Source of the DNA: Micromonospora inaquosa
GTDB taxonomy: Bacteria; Actinomycetota; Actinomycetes; Mycobacteriales; Micromonosporaceae
Reading direction: 5' to 3'
NCBI RefSeq assembly: GCF_003857055.1
Contig: NZ_QGSZ01000217.1
Coordinates: 88,410-152,409, forward strand
DNA: 64,000 nt
A program made the position numbers and the translations under genes. The first letter of the stretch is position 1, and every line of letters begins with the position of its first letter. The notes below the pieces were generated by a model. That model was given only the letters and a program-made list of their open reading frames with translations. It ran no database searches and was not told the origin of the DNA. Of this stretch, positions 53,730 through 64,000 are shown in pieces.

Positions 53730-54133
53730 TCCGTGATGGTAGGGGGCTCGCTCAGGAACGGGCGCAGCTCCAGCCACTCGTGGATCGGCTTCCCGCCTGC
53801 TCCGGGAGCGGCCGACAGCTCCCCGGCCAGCTCGACGGCCCGGTCGTGGCTGTCGACGTCGATCACCATCCAGCCGGCGATGAGATCCTTGGTCTCGGCG
53901 AACGGGCCGTCGGTGACCGGCGGGCGGCCCTCGCCGTCGTACCGGACCCACGCTCCCTCCGGGGCGAGCGCCTGACCGTCGACGAACTCGCCGGTGCCCT
54001 CGAGCCGGGTCGCGAAGTCGCGCATGTACTGCATGTGGGCCGAGATCTCCGCCGGCGTCCACTGGTCCATCGGCACGTCGTTCACCGTCGCCGGGGCGCC
54101 CCGGTAGTGCTTGAGCAGCAGGTACTTGGCCAT
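53726..54133 (-). CDS. DGPF/YCII-related protein (ECF42 partner)
   Basis: 135 aa. Contains the signature VTDGPFAETKDLIAGWMVID and the YCII-like start MAKYLLLKHYRG. DGPF proteins are the conserved neighbours and targets of ECF42 sigma factors; their biochemical role is unknown. ATG at 54133 follows AAGGAG. An ECF42-type promoter lies 54-80 bp upstream, so the pair is probably self-regulated. Confidence 0.92.
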   Translation of the reverse strand: MAKYLLLKHYRGAPATVNDVPMDQWTPAEISAHMQYMRDFATRLEGTGEFVDGQALAPEGAWVRYDGEGRPPVTDGPFAETKDLIAGWMVIDVDSHDRAVELAGELSAAPGAGGKPIHEWLELRPFLSEPPTITE

Positions 54134-54186
54134 CGTGATGCTCCTTGGTGCTGGCTGCGACCCATGGTGGTCACGTTCACTCCAGG

Positions 54187-54213
54187 GACGAAGCCGGTCG
54201 GCACTTCTCGACA
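54187..54213 (-). promoter_or_regulatory. ECF42-type promoter
   Basis: On the minus strand, TGTCGA (54208-54213) is followed after 17 bases by CGTC (54187-54190). This matches the ECF42 promoter pattern reported in S. venezuelae (TGTCGA at -35, CGA/TC at -10). It would start the DGPF-sigma message about 45-50 bases before the ATG. Confidence 0.75.
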
Positions 54214-54293
54214 TGGCTGTCCGATTTTCTTCCTCCCGCAGGTTAACCTCGGGTGAATCGTCCGCCGTTGGGGTACCTCGGGTGGCCCAAAAC

Positions 54294-57060
<2,767 letters not shown>

Positions 57061-57069
57061 CAGGTCCAC

Positions 57070-57114
57070 CGACGAGCCCCGGCCGATCACCCTGTGATCG
57101 ACCGGGGCTCGTCG
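57070..57114. terminator. Hairpin terminator after katG
   Basis: CGACGAGCCCCGG (57070-57082) pairs with 57102-57114; the intervening bases include a second short stem (GATCAC/GTGATC). Confidence 0.88.
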
Positions 57115-57193
57115 CTCTTCACGTGCCGTTCGACGCGGCACCGGCACCGTCCACCTCGATGTCACTGTCGTGCCATTCCCTTTGCGGCAAATC

Positions 57194-57247
57194 CCATGGA
57201 TGATTTTTTTGTCTTGATGATCAGCTGGCGAACGGGCCCATCCATGG
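57194..57247. promoter_or_regulatory. Inverted repeat around a T-run before the polysaccharide cluster
   Basis: CCATGGATG (57194-57202) and CATCCATGG (57239-57247) are perfect 9-bp arms, 36 bases apart, around an AT-rich segment with a seven-T run. It lies 57 bp before the glycosyltransferase start, so it may be the cluster promoter with an operator. Confidence 0.5.
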
Positions 57248-57303
57248 CAAGGTGTTGACCTGCCCGGGTGGCGGGCGCGGACCTAGTCACGCAGGGAGTG
57301 AAC

Positions 57304-58596
57304 GTGGGCCATCCCGACCTGCAGGCCGAGGCAGTGGATCAACACGCCGAAAGCCCTGCGATTCCCCGGCAGCGGGTGGCCCCCGGCCGACCGGCGGAGG
57401 CGAGCGCCGCTGACACCGACACCGCCTGGCGTCCGCTGCGGATCGCGATGATCGGCCAGAAGGGGATGCCGGCGACCTACGGCGGGATCGAACGGCACGT
57501 GGAGGAGATGGCCAGCCGGCTCGCCGGCTTCGGGCACGAGGTCACCGTCTACTGCCGCCGCAGCTACGGCGAGACACCCGCCGACGGCTACCGGGGCGTG
57601 CGGTTGCGCCAGACCCACACGATCGCGAGCAAGCACCTCGACGCCATCGTGCACGCGGCGACCTCGACCATGGCGGCGATGACCGCGCGGCCCGACATCG
57701 TGCACTACCACGGGCTCGGGCCGGCCCTGGTCGCACCGCTTCCGCGAGCCCTGTCCCGGGCGCGCGTGGTGCTGACCGTGCACGGACTGGACAACCAGCG
57801 GGGCAAGTGGGGGCTCGCCGCGCGGGCGGTGCTGGGCAGCGCGCACTGGTTCAGCGGGTACGTCCCGCACCAGCGGGTCGCTGTCTCCCAAGGGCTCGCC
57901 GCCCACTACAGCACCCGGTTCGGCCGTCCGACGACCTACATCCCGAACGGCGTGAACCCGGCCCGACCGGCCCGGACCCGGCAGATCCAGGACCGGTTCG
58001 GGTTGACCCCCGGCGGCTACCTGCTGCTGGTTGGTCGACTGGTTCCGGAGAAGGCGGCCGACCTGCTGATCCGGGCCTTCCGCCGCACCGAGACCCCGAT
58101 GCGCCTGGCGATCGTCGGCGGGTCGTCGTTCACCGACGACTTCGTGGACCGGCTGCGCCGTGAGGCCGGGACGGACGACCGGATCGTCTTCACCGGGTTC
58201 GCCTACGGTGACCTGCTCGCCGAGCTGTACTCCGGTGCCGCCGGCTTCGTTCAACCGTCCCGGTTGGAGGGGTTGCCGTTGACGCTGCTGGAGGCCGCCG
58301 CGTACGGATTGCCGGTGGTCGCGAGCGACATCGCGCCGCACGTCGAGGTGCTGAACTCCGACGCCGCCGGAGGGCGGTTGTTCCGCGACGGGGACGAGGA
58401 CGACCTGGTCCGGGCACTGACGTCGCTGCTCGCCGACCTGCCGGGTGAACGGGCCGGGGCCGTGGCGCTGGGCGAGCGGGTCACCAGCAGGTACAGCTGG
58501 GACACCGCCGCCCGCGAGTTGGAGCGGCTCTATCTGCGCCTGGCACCGGAGCCGGGCCGACGGTCCAGGGCACGACCCGCGGTGGCCGCCGACTGA
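57304..58596 (+). CDS. GT4-family glycosyltransferase
   Basis: 430 aa. GT-B fold: N-terminal IAMIGQKGMPATYGGIERHV (loop that contacts the acceptor) and C-terminal donor site LLVGRLVPEKAADLLIRAF with the retaining EX7E motif in RLEGLPLTLLEA. Adds a sugar from an NDP donor during exopolysaccharide repeat-unit assembly. GTG at 57304 follows AGGGAG. First visible gene of the cluster; a long N-terminal extension (about 45 aa, low complexity) precedes the catalytic domain. Confidence 0.9.
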   Translation: MGHPDLQAEAVDQHAESPAIPRQRVAPGRPAEASAADTDTAWRPLRIAMIGQKGMPATYGGIERHVEEMASRLAGFGHEVTVYCRRSYGETPADGYRGVRLRQTHTIASKHLDAIVHAATSTMAAMTARPDIVHYHGLGPALVAPLPRALSRARVVLTVHGLDNQRGKWGLAARAVLGSAHWFSGYVPHQRVAVSQGLAAHYSTRFGRPTTYIPNGVNPARPARTRQIQDRFGLTPGGYLLLVGRLVPEKAADLLIRAFRRTETPMRLAIVGGSSFTDDFVDRLRREAGTDDRIVFTGFAYGDLLAELYSGAAGFVQPSRLEGLPLTLLEAAAYGLPVVASDIAPHVEVLNSDAAGGRLFRDGDEDDLVRALTSLLADLPGERAGAVALGERVTSRYSWDTAARELERLYLRLAPEPGRRSRARPAVAAD

Positions 58597-58773
58597 CGGG
58601 GTGTTCGCCGGGGGAGCGTGGCATCAGCCCCGCGGAGGACGGAACAGTCAGCGCAACGGCCCTTTCTCCCGTCGAGGTGACCGGGCTAGATTGAACCGAT
58701 CTTGTGCCGGGAGGACATCGGTTGGCCGCGCCCGGCAGCGGCCGGGCAGCGCCGATTCAGTTCAGTGGGATCA

Positions 58774-60231
58774 GTGGAACAACACACGCAGCAGGTCACT
58801 CCGCTCATGACCAAGCGGCTCGACCCGACCCGCCTCCTCACCGGCGGCGCGGCGCTGGCCGCCGCGGTCGTGGCGGTGGTCGCGGGCGTCTCCATGGCGG
58901 CCGGTGACCGTAGAGGCATGGTGCTGCCACTCGCGGTGGTCGCGGGGATCGCGGTGGCCGTGCTCGCGCTGACCCGGTTCGCCGGGTACGTGCTGCTGAT
59001 GCTCGCGGTGCGCTCCTGCGTCGACCTGTTCAAGCTGACCGGCCCGAGCGCCGGCCAGGCCAACTCCGCCGGAACGGCCCGGGCGGCGGACCCCTCCACC
59101 CTGCTCGCGGTGCTGTTCCTCCTCGCCGCCGGGCTCTGGCTGGCCGCACAGCTCAGCCGGCACGGGCGGCTGCGCGGTTCCCCGCTCAGCTGGGCCATGC
59201 TGCTCGTCGGCGCCAGCAGCGTGGTCAGCGCCCTCGGCGCCAGCCAACCGGCGAACAGCCTGTTGGAGGCGTTGCGGATCCTCACCGTGGTGGTGATGTT
59301 CGTGGTGTTGGAGCAGCTCATGCCGGACACCGCGGCGATCCGTCGGGTCCTTTTCGCCTGCTATGCCTCGCTGGTGCTGGCGCTGGGCTACACCGTCGTC
59401 CTGTCGCTGCTGGGCAACCCGCCGGCCGAGGTGAAGGGCGACTTCACCCGGATCAGCGGCACGTTCAGCCAGTCGACAACGTTCGGCCGCTACCTGATGT
59501 TCATGGTGATCTTCGGGTTCGCGGTGTACCGCTTCCTGAATCGTCGACTGCGGGCGACACTCGGTGTGCTGCTCGCGCTCTCGCTGCTGTTCCTGCTGCT
59601 CACCAACACCCGCAGCGCCCTGCTCGGCGCCGCGATCGGCCTGGTGGTGGTCGCGGTGTTGCATCGCAGCAAGCGGATGCTGGTCACCCTCTGCGTGGTG
59701 GCGGTCGCCGGGGTGGCCCTGGTGCCCGCCGTCGGCGAGCGGTTCGCCCAACTCGCCACATCGCGCGCGGCCGGCGGAGACCCGACCGGGAACACCCTGG
59801 AGTGGCGGATCGGCTACTGGACCGAGATCGTCACGCTGGCCGACCGGAACCCGGTGACCGGCATCGGGCCGAACATGACCCAGCGCGAGACCGACGAGGC
59901 GAAGAAGCCGCACAACGACTTCCTGCGGGCGTACGTGGAGACCGGGTTGCTGGGTCTCGGGGCGTACCTGCTGATGTTGACCGCCTTCCTGTACACCGCC
60001 CGGACCGCGCTGCGGCGGGCGCCTCCCGGCAGCTTCGAGCGTGGTGTCGCGGTCGGGTTCACCGGCTGCGCCGCCGCCTTCGTGGCGATCAGCGCCGCCT
60101 CCAACGTCATTTCCAACGTGGTCACCCTCTGGTACTTCGTCGCGTTCGCCGCGGCGGCCAGTGTGATCGCCCGCCAACCGGCTCCGCACCTGACCGGCGA
60201 GCAGCCACGTCGCACGTCCGTCCCGGTTTGA
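58774..60231 (+). CDS. O-antigen ligase/Wzy-like polysaccharide polymerase
   Basis: 485 aa with about 12 membrane helices. Wzy_C/WaaL signature region FTRISGTFSQSTTFGRYLMF and the extracytoplasmic loop WRIGYWTEIVTLADRNPVTG followed by KKPHNDFLRAYVETGLLGLG, where the HND motif is typical of O-antigen ligases and polymerases. Joins lipid-linked repeat units at the outer face of the membrane. The start is uncertain: GTG 58774 is used, ATG 58807 is an alternative with a weak ribosome site. Confidence 0.88.
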   Translation: MEQHTQQVTPLMTKRLDPTRLLTGGAALAAAVVAVVAGVSMAAGDRRGMVLPLAVVAGIAVAVLALTRFAGYVLLMLAVRSCVDLFKLTGPSAGQANSAGTARAADPSTLLAVLFLLAAGLWLAAQLSRHGRLRGSPLSWAMLLVGASSVVSALGASQPANSLLEALRILTVVVMFVVLEQLMPDTAAIRRVLFACYASLVLALGYTVVLSLLGNPPAEVKGDFTRISGTFSQSTTFGRYLMFMVIFGFAVYRFLNRRLRATLGVLLALSLLFLLLTNTRSALLGAAIGLVVVAVLHRSKRMLVTLCVVAVAGVALVPAVGERFAQLATSRAAGGDPTGNTLEWRIGYWTEIVTLADRNPVTGIGPNMTQRETDEAKKPHNDFLRAYVETGLLGLGAYLLMLTAFLYTARTALRRAPPGSFERGVAVGFTGCAAAFVAISAASNVISNVVTLWYFVAFAAAASVIARQPAPHLTGEQPRRTSVPV

Positions 60232-60255
60232 CTGAACGACAGCATTGGGGAAAAA

Positions 60256-61269
60256 GTGGAGATCGTCGACTACCTGCGGGTCGCCCGGCGGCGCCTCTGG
60301 GTACTCGTGGGGGTGCCGGTGCTCGCCACCGGCGCCGCGGCGGCCATCGTTCTGTTCGCGCCACAGCAGTTCAGCGGGACCGCGTACGTGGCGGCGCCGG
60401 CGCTGGTGGGCGGCGCGGCCGGGACGCAGTACACCGGTACGCAGGCGGCGAACCAGTTCGTCGCGGCGTTCGGCGCGGCGGTCACCTCACCCCGGGTCCT
60501 CGCCGACGTGGCCGGTGACACCGGTGTGTCGCCGGAGCGGTTGCGCGACGGGCTCGCCATCAGCCAGGTCGGCGCGAGCAGCCAGTTGGAGGTGACGTAC
60601 ACCGCCGGTGACCGGGCGAAGGTCGCCCCGGTGCTGACCGCGACCACCACCCGGGCGCTGGCGTTCCTCTTCTCCTCCCAGGTCGGCATCGCCACCGGCG
60701 AGGTCGAGGCGGCCAACGCCGACGTCACCGCGGCGACCAGGGCGATCGGCGAGTGGGAGAAGGCGAACAAGGTCTCCCAGCCGGACCGGATCTACCAGGC
60801 GACGCTGAGCGAGTTGACCAGCCTGCGCCAGCAGCAACTCTCCATGCAGGCGGTCGGCAACGGCCGGGGCGCCGCCGCGGCGGCCGCCGCGATCACCACC
60901 GCCCAGAAGAAGCTGGACGAGTTGGGGCCGAAGCTCCCCGACTACCAGGCCCTGCTCGCCCAGCGGGACGCGGCGACCAACGCCCTGTCCCAGGCGCGGG
61001 AGGGGTTGCAGGCGGCGCGGGCGCAGGCCCAGGCCGCCGACCCGAAGCAGGTGACCAGCATCGGCGAGGCGCACGAGGTGAGCCGGATGGCGGAACTGGT
61101 GCGCACCGCCCTGCCGGTGGGCGGTGCGGGTCTGCTGCTCGGGGTGCTGCTGGTGGGCGTACTCGAACTGCTCTCCCGGGGTCGAGTCGCCGCCCGCCCG
61201 GTGGTCCCGGCCGCGCGCACCGCGGCCCCCTCGGCGCCGGCGGAGACCGTGACCGCGGCACGGCCGTGA
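60256..61269 (+). CDS. Wzz-like chain-length determinant/co-polymerase
   Basis: 337 aa. Two membrane helices (about 14-33 and 282-304) enclose an extracellular domain with long helices (150-270) rich in Ala, Gln and Glu, predicted coiled coil. This is Wzz/CapA-like topology (MEIVDYLRVARRRLWVLVGV). No tyrosine-kinase domain is fused; the Pro/Ala C-terminal tail is short. It would set chain length together with the polymerase. GTG start follows GGGG. Confidence 0.85.
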   Translation: MEIVDYLRVARRRLWVLVGVPVLATGAAAAIVLFAPQQFSGTAYVAAPALVGGAAGTQYTGTQAANQFVAAFGAAVTSPRVLADVAGDTGVSPERLRDGLAISQVGASSQLEVTYTAGDRAKVAPVLTATTTRALAFLFSSQVGIATGEVEAANADVTAATRAIGEWEKANKVSQPDRIYQATLSELTSLRQQQLSMQAVGNGRGAAAAAAAITTAQKKLDELGPKLPDYQALLAQRDAATNALSQAREGLQAARAQAQAADPKQVTSIGEAHEVSRMAELVRTALPVGGAGLLLGVLLVGVLELLSRGRVAARPVVPAARTAAPSAPAETVTAARP

Positions 61270-61288
61270 CCATCGAACGGGCCGCCGG

Positions 61289-62878
61289 GTGCGCGAGGTG
61301 ACCGGCCGGCCGCCGGCCGCGCCGGAGGCCGGCGACCAGCAGGTACGCGGCATGGCCCGCGGCGGTGTGCTGAACCTGGCCAGCGCCGTGCTCAGCCAGG
61401 TGGCGCTCTTCCTGGTCATGCTGTTGCTGGCCCGGGCCCTGGGGGTACGCGAACTCGGCCGGTACGCACAGGTCTACGCCGTGCTGTCGCTGCTGGGGTT
61501 GCTCTCGCTCTCCGGTTTCCGGGCCGGGTTGACCCGGTTCGTGGCGGTGCATCTCGCCGACGACGAGCCGGCCGCCCTCCGGGGCGCGATCCGGCTCGGG
61601 GTCGGCATCTCGGCGGTAGCGTCCACAGTGATCGCTTTCGGTCTGGCGGTCGGCGCGCCGTGGCTCGCCGACGCCCTGCACGACCCGCAGCTCACCACCG
61701 GGCTGCGGTTGGTGGCGCTGTGCCTGCCCGCCGCCACGGTGTGCGAGGCCGCGCTCGCGGCCACCCGGGGTTGGCGCACGCAACGGGCCTACGCGCTCAT
61801 CGGCCAGGTCTACGAGCCCGCCACCCGGCTGGTGCTCACCGCGCTGGCGCTCGCCCTCGGGGCGGGCCTGACCGGCGCGTTCTGGGCGCTGGTCGCGGCG
61901 AGCTGGAGCGCCGCCGCGTTGGCTCTCGTGGCGCTCGCCCGGATGCTGCGCCGGGTGCCCGCAGCCCGGCCCGCGTACCGGCCGGGCGAGCTGTTCCGGT
62001 TCTCCACCGTCAGCTGGGTCTCCTCGTTGTCGTCCACCGGGCTGATCTGGGTGGACGCGTTGCTGCTCGGCTTCTTCGACTACGGTCCCGACGCCATCGG
62101 TGTCTACCACGTGGCGACCCGGTTGGTCACGATCGCGGTGTTCGTGCTGGCACCGGTCAACGCCTCGTTCGGTCCGCACCTGGCGCACCTCTACCACCAG
62201 GGGCGACTGGACGAGGTGCGCCGCATCTACCGGGTCGCCACCGGTTGGGTGCTCCGGCTGTCGCTCCCGGCCTTCGTGGCGTTGCTGGTCTTCCCGGAGC
62301 AGTTGCTGCGCCTGGTCGGCGGGCCGGGACTGGCCGGCGGTGCGGCGGTGACCGTGGTGCTGGCGCTCGGCCAACTCGTGAACGCCGCCACCGGGCCCTG
62401 CGGCACGCTGCTGAACATGTCCGGGCGGGTCTCGGTCAACATGATGGACAATCTCGCCGCCCTGTTGCTCAACGTTCTGCTCAACCTGTGGCTCATCCCC
62501 GCGTACGGCATTCTCGGCGCGGCGGTGGCCTGGGCGGTCTCGTTGGCGGCGGTGAACATCGCCCGGGTCTGGCAGGTGCGTGCGCAGGTGCACACCGTGC
62601 CGGTGACGGCGGGCATGGTCAAGGGTCTGGTCGCCGCGCTGGTCGCGATGGGCGTCGGCTTCGGTGTGCGCTGGCTGGTCGAGGGCTGGACGGTGCAGCT
62701 CGTGGTCGGCCTGGCCGCGATCGCGGCGGCGTACCTCGCCGCGGTGCTCGCCCTCGGGCTCAGTCGGGAGGACGTGATGGTGCTGCGCTCGGTGACCCGC
62801 CGAGGTGGTCGCCGCGCCCCGGCCGAGCGGGCCGACGGTGCCGGTGTGGGTGCCGGCCGCACCGGGGTGCGCTCGTGA
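61289..62878 (+). CDS. Wzx-like polysaccharide flippase (MOP superfamily)
   Basis: 529 aa with about 13-14 membrane helices. MOP family: GGVLNLASAVLSQVALFLVM opening, LGRYAQVYAVLSLLGLLSL, and FRAGLTRFVA. Moves the lipid-linked repeat unit across the membrane. GTG at 61289 is the first of two candidate starts (the other is 61298). Its stop overlaps the sulfotransferase start by 4 bp (GTGA). Confidence 0.9.
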   Translation: MREVTGRPPAAPEAGDQQVRGMARGGVLNLASAVLSQVALFLVMLLLARALGVRELGRYAQVYAVLSLLGLLSLSGFRAGLTRFVAVHLADDEPAALRGAIRLGVGISAVASTVIAFGLAVGAPWLADALHDPQLTTGLRLVALCLPAATVCEAALAATRGWRTQRAYALIGQVYEPATRLVLTALALALGAGLTGAFWALVAASWSAAALALVALARMLRRVPAARPAYRPGELFRFSTVSWVSSLSSTGLIWVDALLLGFFDYGPDAIGVYHVATRLVTIAVFVLAPVNASFGPHLAHLYHQGRLDEVRRIYRVATGWVLRLSLPAFVALLVFPEQLLRLVGGPGLAGGAAVTVVLALGQLVNAATGPCGTLLNMSGRVSVNMMDNLAALLLNVLLNLWLIPAYGILGAAVAWAVSLAAVNIARVWQVRAQVHTVPVTAGMVKGLVAALVAMGVGFGVRWLVEGWTVQLVVGLAAIAAAYLAAVLALGLSREDVMVLRSVTRRGGRRAPAERADGAGVGAGRTGVRS

Positions 62879-63726
62879 CCGGCGTGGCGCGGCGGCAGGT
62901 CACCGACCGGCTGCGTCGGGGAGTACGCGCGGCGCGGGCGTGGGGGCGCGCGGCGAGGCCGGGCGACCCTGGGCCGTTGCCCGACTTTCTGGTGATCGGT
63001 GGGCAGCGCTGCGGCACCACGTCGCTGTACCACCACCTCGCCGCGCATCCCCAGGTCCAGGTGGCCAGCGGCAAGGAGTTGCAGTACTTCAGCGTCCACC
63101 ACGCTCGGGGGGTGCGGTGGTACCGGGGGCACTTCCCGCGCCTCGCTCCCGGTGAGCGCACGTTCGAGGCGAGCCCCTACTACCTGTTCCACCCGAGCGT
63201 GCCGGCCCGGGTCGCGGCGACCCTGCCGCAGGCCCGCTTCGTCGCACTGCTGCGTGACCCGGTGCAGCGGGCGTACTCGCACTACCTGCACACCCGCTCG
63301 TACGGCGTCGAGCCGCTCTCCTTCGTCGACGCGCTGGACGCGGAGGAGGAGCGGCTGGCGCGGGCGACGGCGGGTGGCCCGGACAGCGCCGCCGCGCACC
63401 GGGCGTTGCGCAACTATTCGTACGCGGCCCGGGGCCGCTACGCCGAGCAGTTGGACCGGTGGTTCGCGCACATCCCCCGGGAGCGGATCCACCTGGCCCG
63501 CACCGAGGACCTCCAGGCCGACCCGGCCGGCACGTACGCCGACATCCTGCGCTTCCTCGGGTTGCCGGCCTTCACCCCCGAGGCGTTCACCCGGCACACC
63601 CGTCGCGTCGACCCGGGCCTCTCCGAGCTCACCCCGGCTCTGCGCGAGCGCCTGGGCGCGCACTTCGCGCCGCACAACGCCCGACTGGCGACCCTGCTCG
63701 GCTGGTCCGACCCCTGGCTCGGCTAG
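62875..63726 (+). CDS. PAPS-dependent sulfotransferase
   Basis: 283 aa. The 5'-phosphosulfate loop is DFLVIGGQRCGTTSLYHHL (about 38-55) and the 3'-phosphate motif is VALLRDPVQRAYSHYLHT (about 123-140), as in carbohydrate and heparan-type sulfotransferases. It transfers sulfate from PAPS, probably to a sugar of the polysaccharide. Coupled to the flippase gene by GTGA. A sulfated exopolysaccharide would be uncommon for this group of organisms. Confidence 0.9.
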   Translation: MTGVARRQVTDRLRRGVRAARAWGRAARPGDPGPLPDFLVIGGQRCGTTSLYHHLAAHPQVQVASGKELQYFSVHHARGVRWYRGHFPRLAPGERTFEASPYYLFHPSVPARVAATLPQARFVALLRDPVQRAYSHYLHTRSYGVEPLSFVDALDAEEERLARATAGGPDSAAAHRALRNYSYAARGRYAEQLDRWFAHIPRERIHLARTEDLQADPAGTYADILRFLGLPAFTPEAFTRHTRRVDPGLSELTPALRERLGAHFAPHNARLATLLGWSDPWLG

Positions 63727-63739
63727 CGCACGGCGCCGG

Positions 63740-63802
63740 CCGGCGGCGGTGACCGTCGGTCGCCGCCGCCGGGGCGGACGCGCTAATAAGCGGTATACCG
63801 CT
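63740..63802. repeat. Bipartite hairpin/palindrome element, copy B
   Basis: A 10-bp stem (63740-63749 with 63763-63772) is followed by the perfect palindrome AGCGGTATACCGCT (63789-63802). Bases 63745-63799 match copy A (13939-13993) at 49 of 55 positions with no gap. It lies between the sulfotransferase stop and a convergent minus-strand gene, the same context as copy A. Confidence 0.8.
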
Positions 63803-63857
63803 ACTCGGCACATCGACATGCGGGCCAGCGAGCGCACGCTGGAGGTTGCGTAGGCGG

Positions 63858-64000
63858 TCAGCGGACGGCGGCGAGGATCCGGTCCACCGGCTGGTCGGCG
63901 CGGAGCAGGACGGGCACGTCGGTCACTGTGGTGCCGCCGCCGGCCACGCCCAGCGGGGAACCCCCCGCCCCGGCCCGCCCGCCCGGTGCCGCCGGTACGG
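63858..64000 (-). CDS. C-terminal end of a minus-strand gene (cut by window)
   Basis: 47 codons remain; the frame ends VTDVPVLLRADQPVDRILAA then VR and a stop at 63858. The composition looks coding, but the family cannot be told from this fragment. It converges with the polysaccharide cluster. Confidence 0.5.
   Translation of the reverse strand, partial: VPAAPGGRAGAGGSPLGVAGGGTTVTDVPVLLRADQPVDRILAAVR

Overview
The window is high-GC DNA (third codon positions almost all G or C). It has GTG starts, 4-bp ATGA/GTGA gene overlaps, apparently leaderless transcripts, Tat and lipoprotein signals, SigE-, SigJ- and ECF42-type sigma factors and CBM2-bearing secreted hydrolases. This points to a soil or plant-associated filamentous actinomycete, most likely Micromonosporaceae; that is inference from gene content, not a database match.

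Layout. (1) 1-3.2 kb: end of a sugar ABC transporter and an intracellular GH3 enzyme, an order resembling the xylobiose (bxl) type operon. (2) 3.3-10.5 kb: MpaB-like oxygenase with a HAD phosphatase, a secreted SMP-30-type beta-propeller, a SigE-family sigma factor with a putative membrane anti-sigma partner, an alpha/beta hydrolase, a DUF1330 protein and a lipoprotein. (3) 10.9-24.6 kb: a plant-polysaccharide island with a Tat-exported GH95 enzyme, a large secreted GH67 alpha-glucuronidase, a LacI regulator, a four-gene ABC importer and an FGGY kinase. CAAC/GTTG inverted repeats that look like LacI operators lie before the GH67, importer and (30 kb away) GH11 genes. (4) 24.7-32.3 kb: an unassigned gene, a NarL-type two-component system, and a divergent operon for an AhpD-like protein, a small membrane protein and a membrane-fused multicopper oxidase, then an OsmC protein and a lipoprotein. 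(5) 32.4-33.9 kb: CBM2-GH62 arabinofuranosidase behind a CebR-like box. (6) 34-40 kb: an ECF41/SigJ-type sigma locus with an NDH-2-like oxidoreductase and an epimerase, surrounded by broken copies of both enzyme types and an ISL3-type transposase remnant. (7) 40-43.4 kb: TetR plus a two-gene ABC exporter. (8) 43.4-47 kb: a two-gene unknown operon between a solitary IS end and a damaged IS5-type element. (9) 47-52 kb: GNAT, DHFR-like protein, SGNH hydrolase, a membrane Ser/Thr kinase and a GH11-CBM2 xylanase. (10) 52.6-57.1 kb: an ECF42 sigma/DGPF pair with a matching self-promoter, and divergent furA-katG. (11) 57.3-64 kb: a polysaccharide assembly cluster (GT4, Wzy-like polymerase, Wzz-like protein, flippase, sulfotransferase).

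The genes suggest coordinated breakdown of decorated xylan: GH11 cuts the backbone, GH62 and GH67 remove arabinose and glucuronate, ABC importers take up oligosaccharides, and the GH3 enzyme finishes them inside the cell. A separate theme is oxidative stress (furA-katG, OsmC, AhpD-like, multicopper oxidase). The most unusual non-coding signal is a 55-bp block at 13939 and again at 63745 (49 of 55 identical). Both copies lie between convergent genes, can form a hairpin with non-conserved upstream sequence, and end in a GCGGTATACC palindrome.
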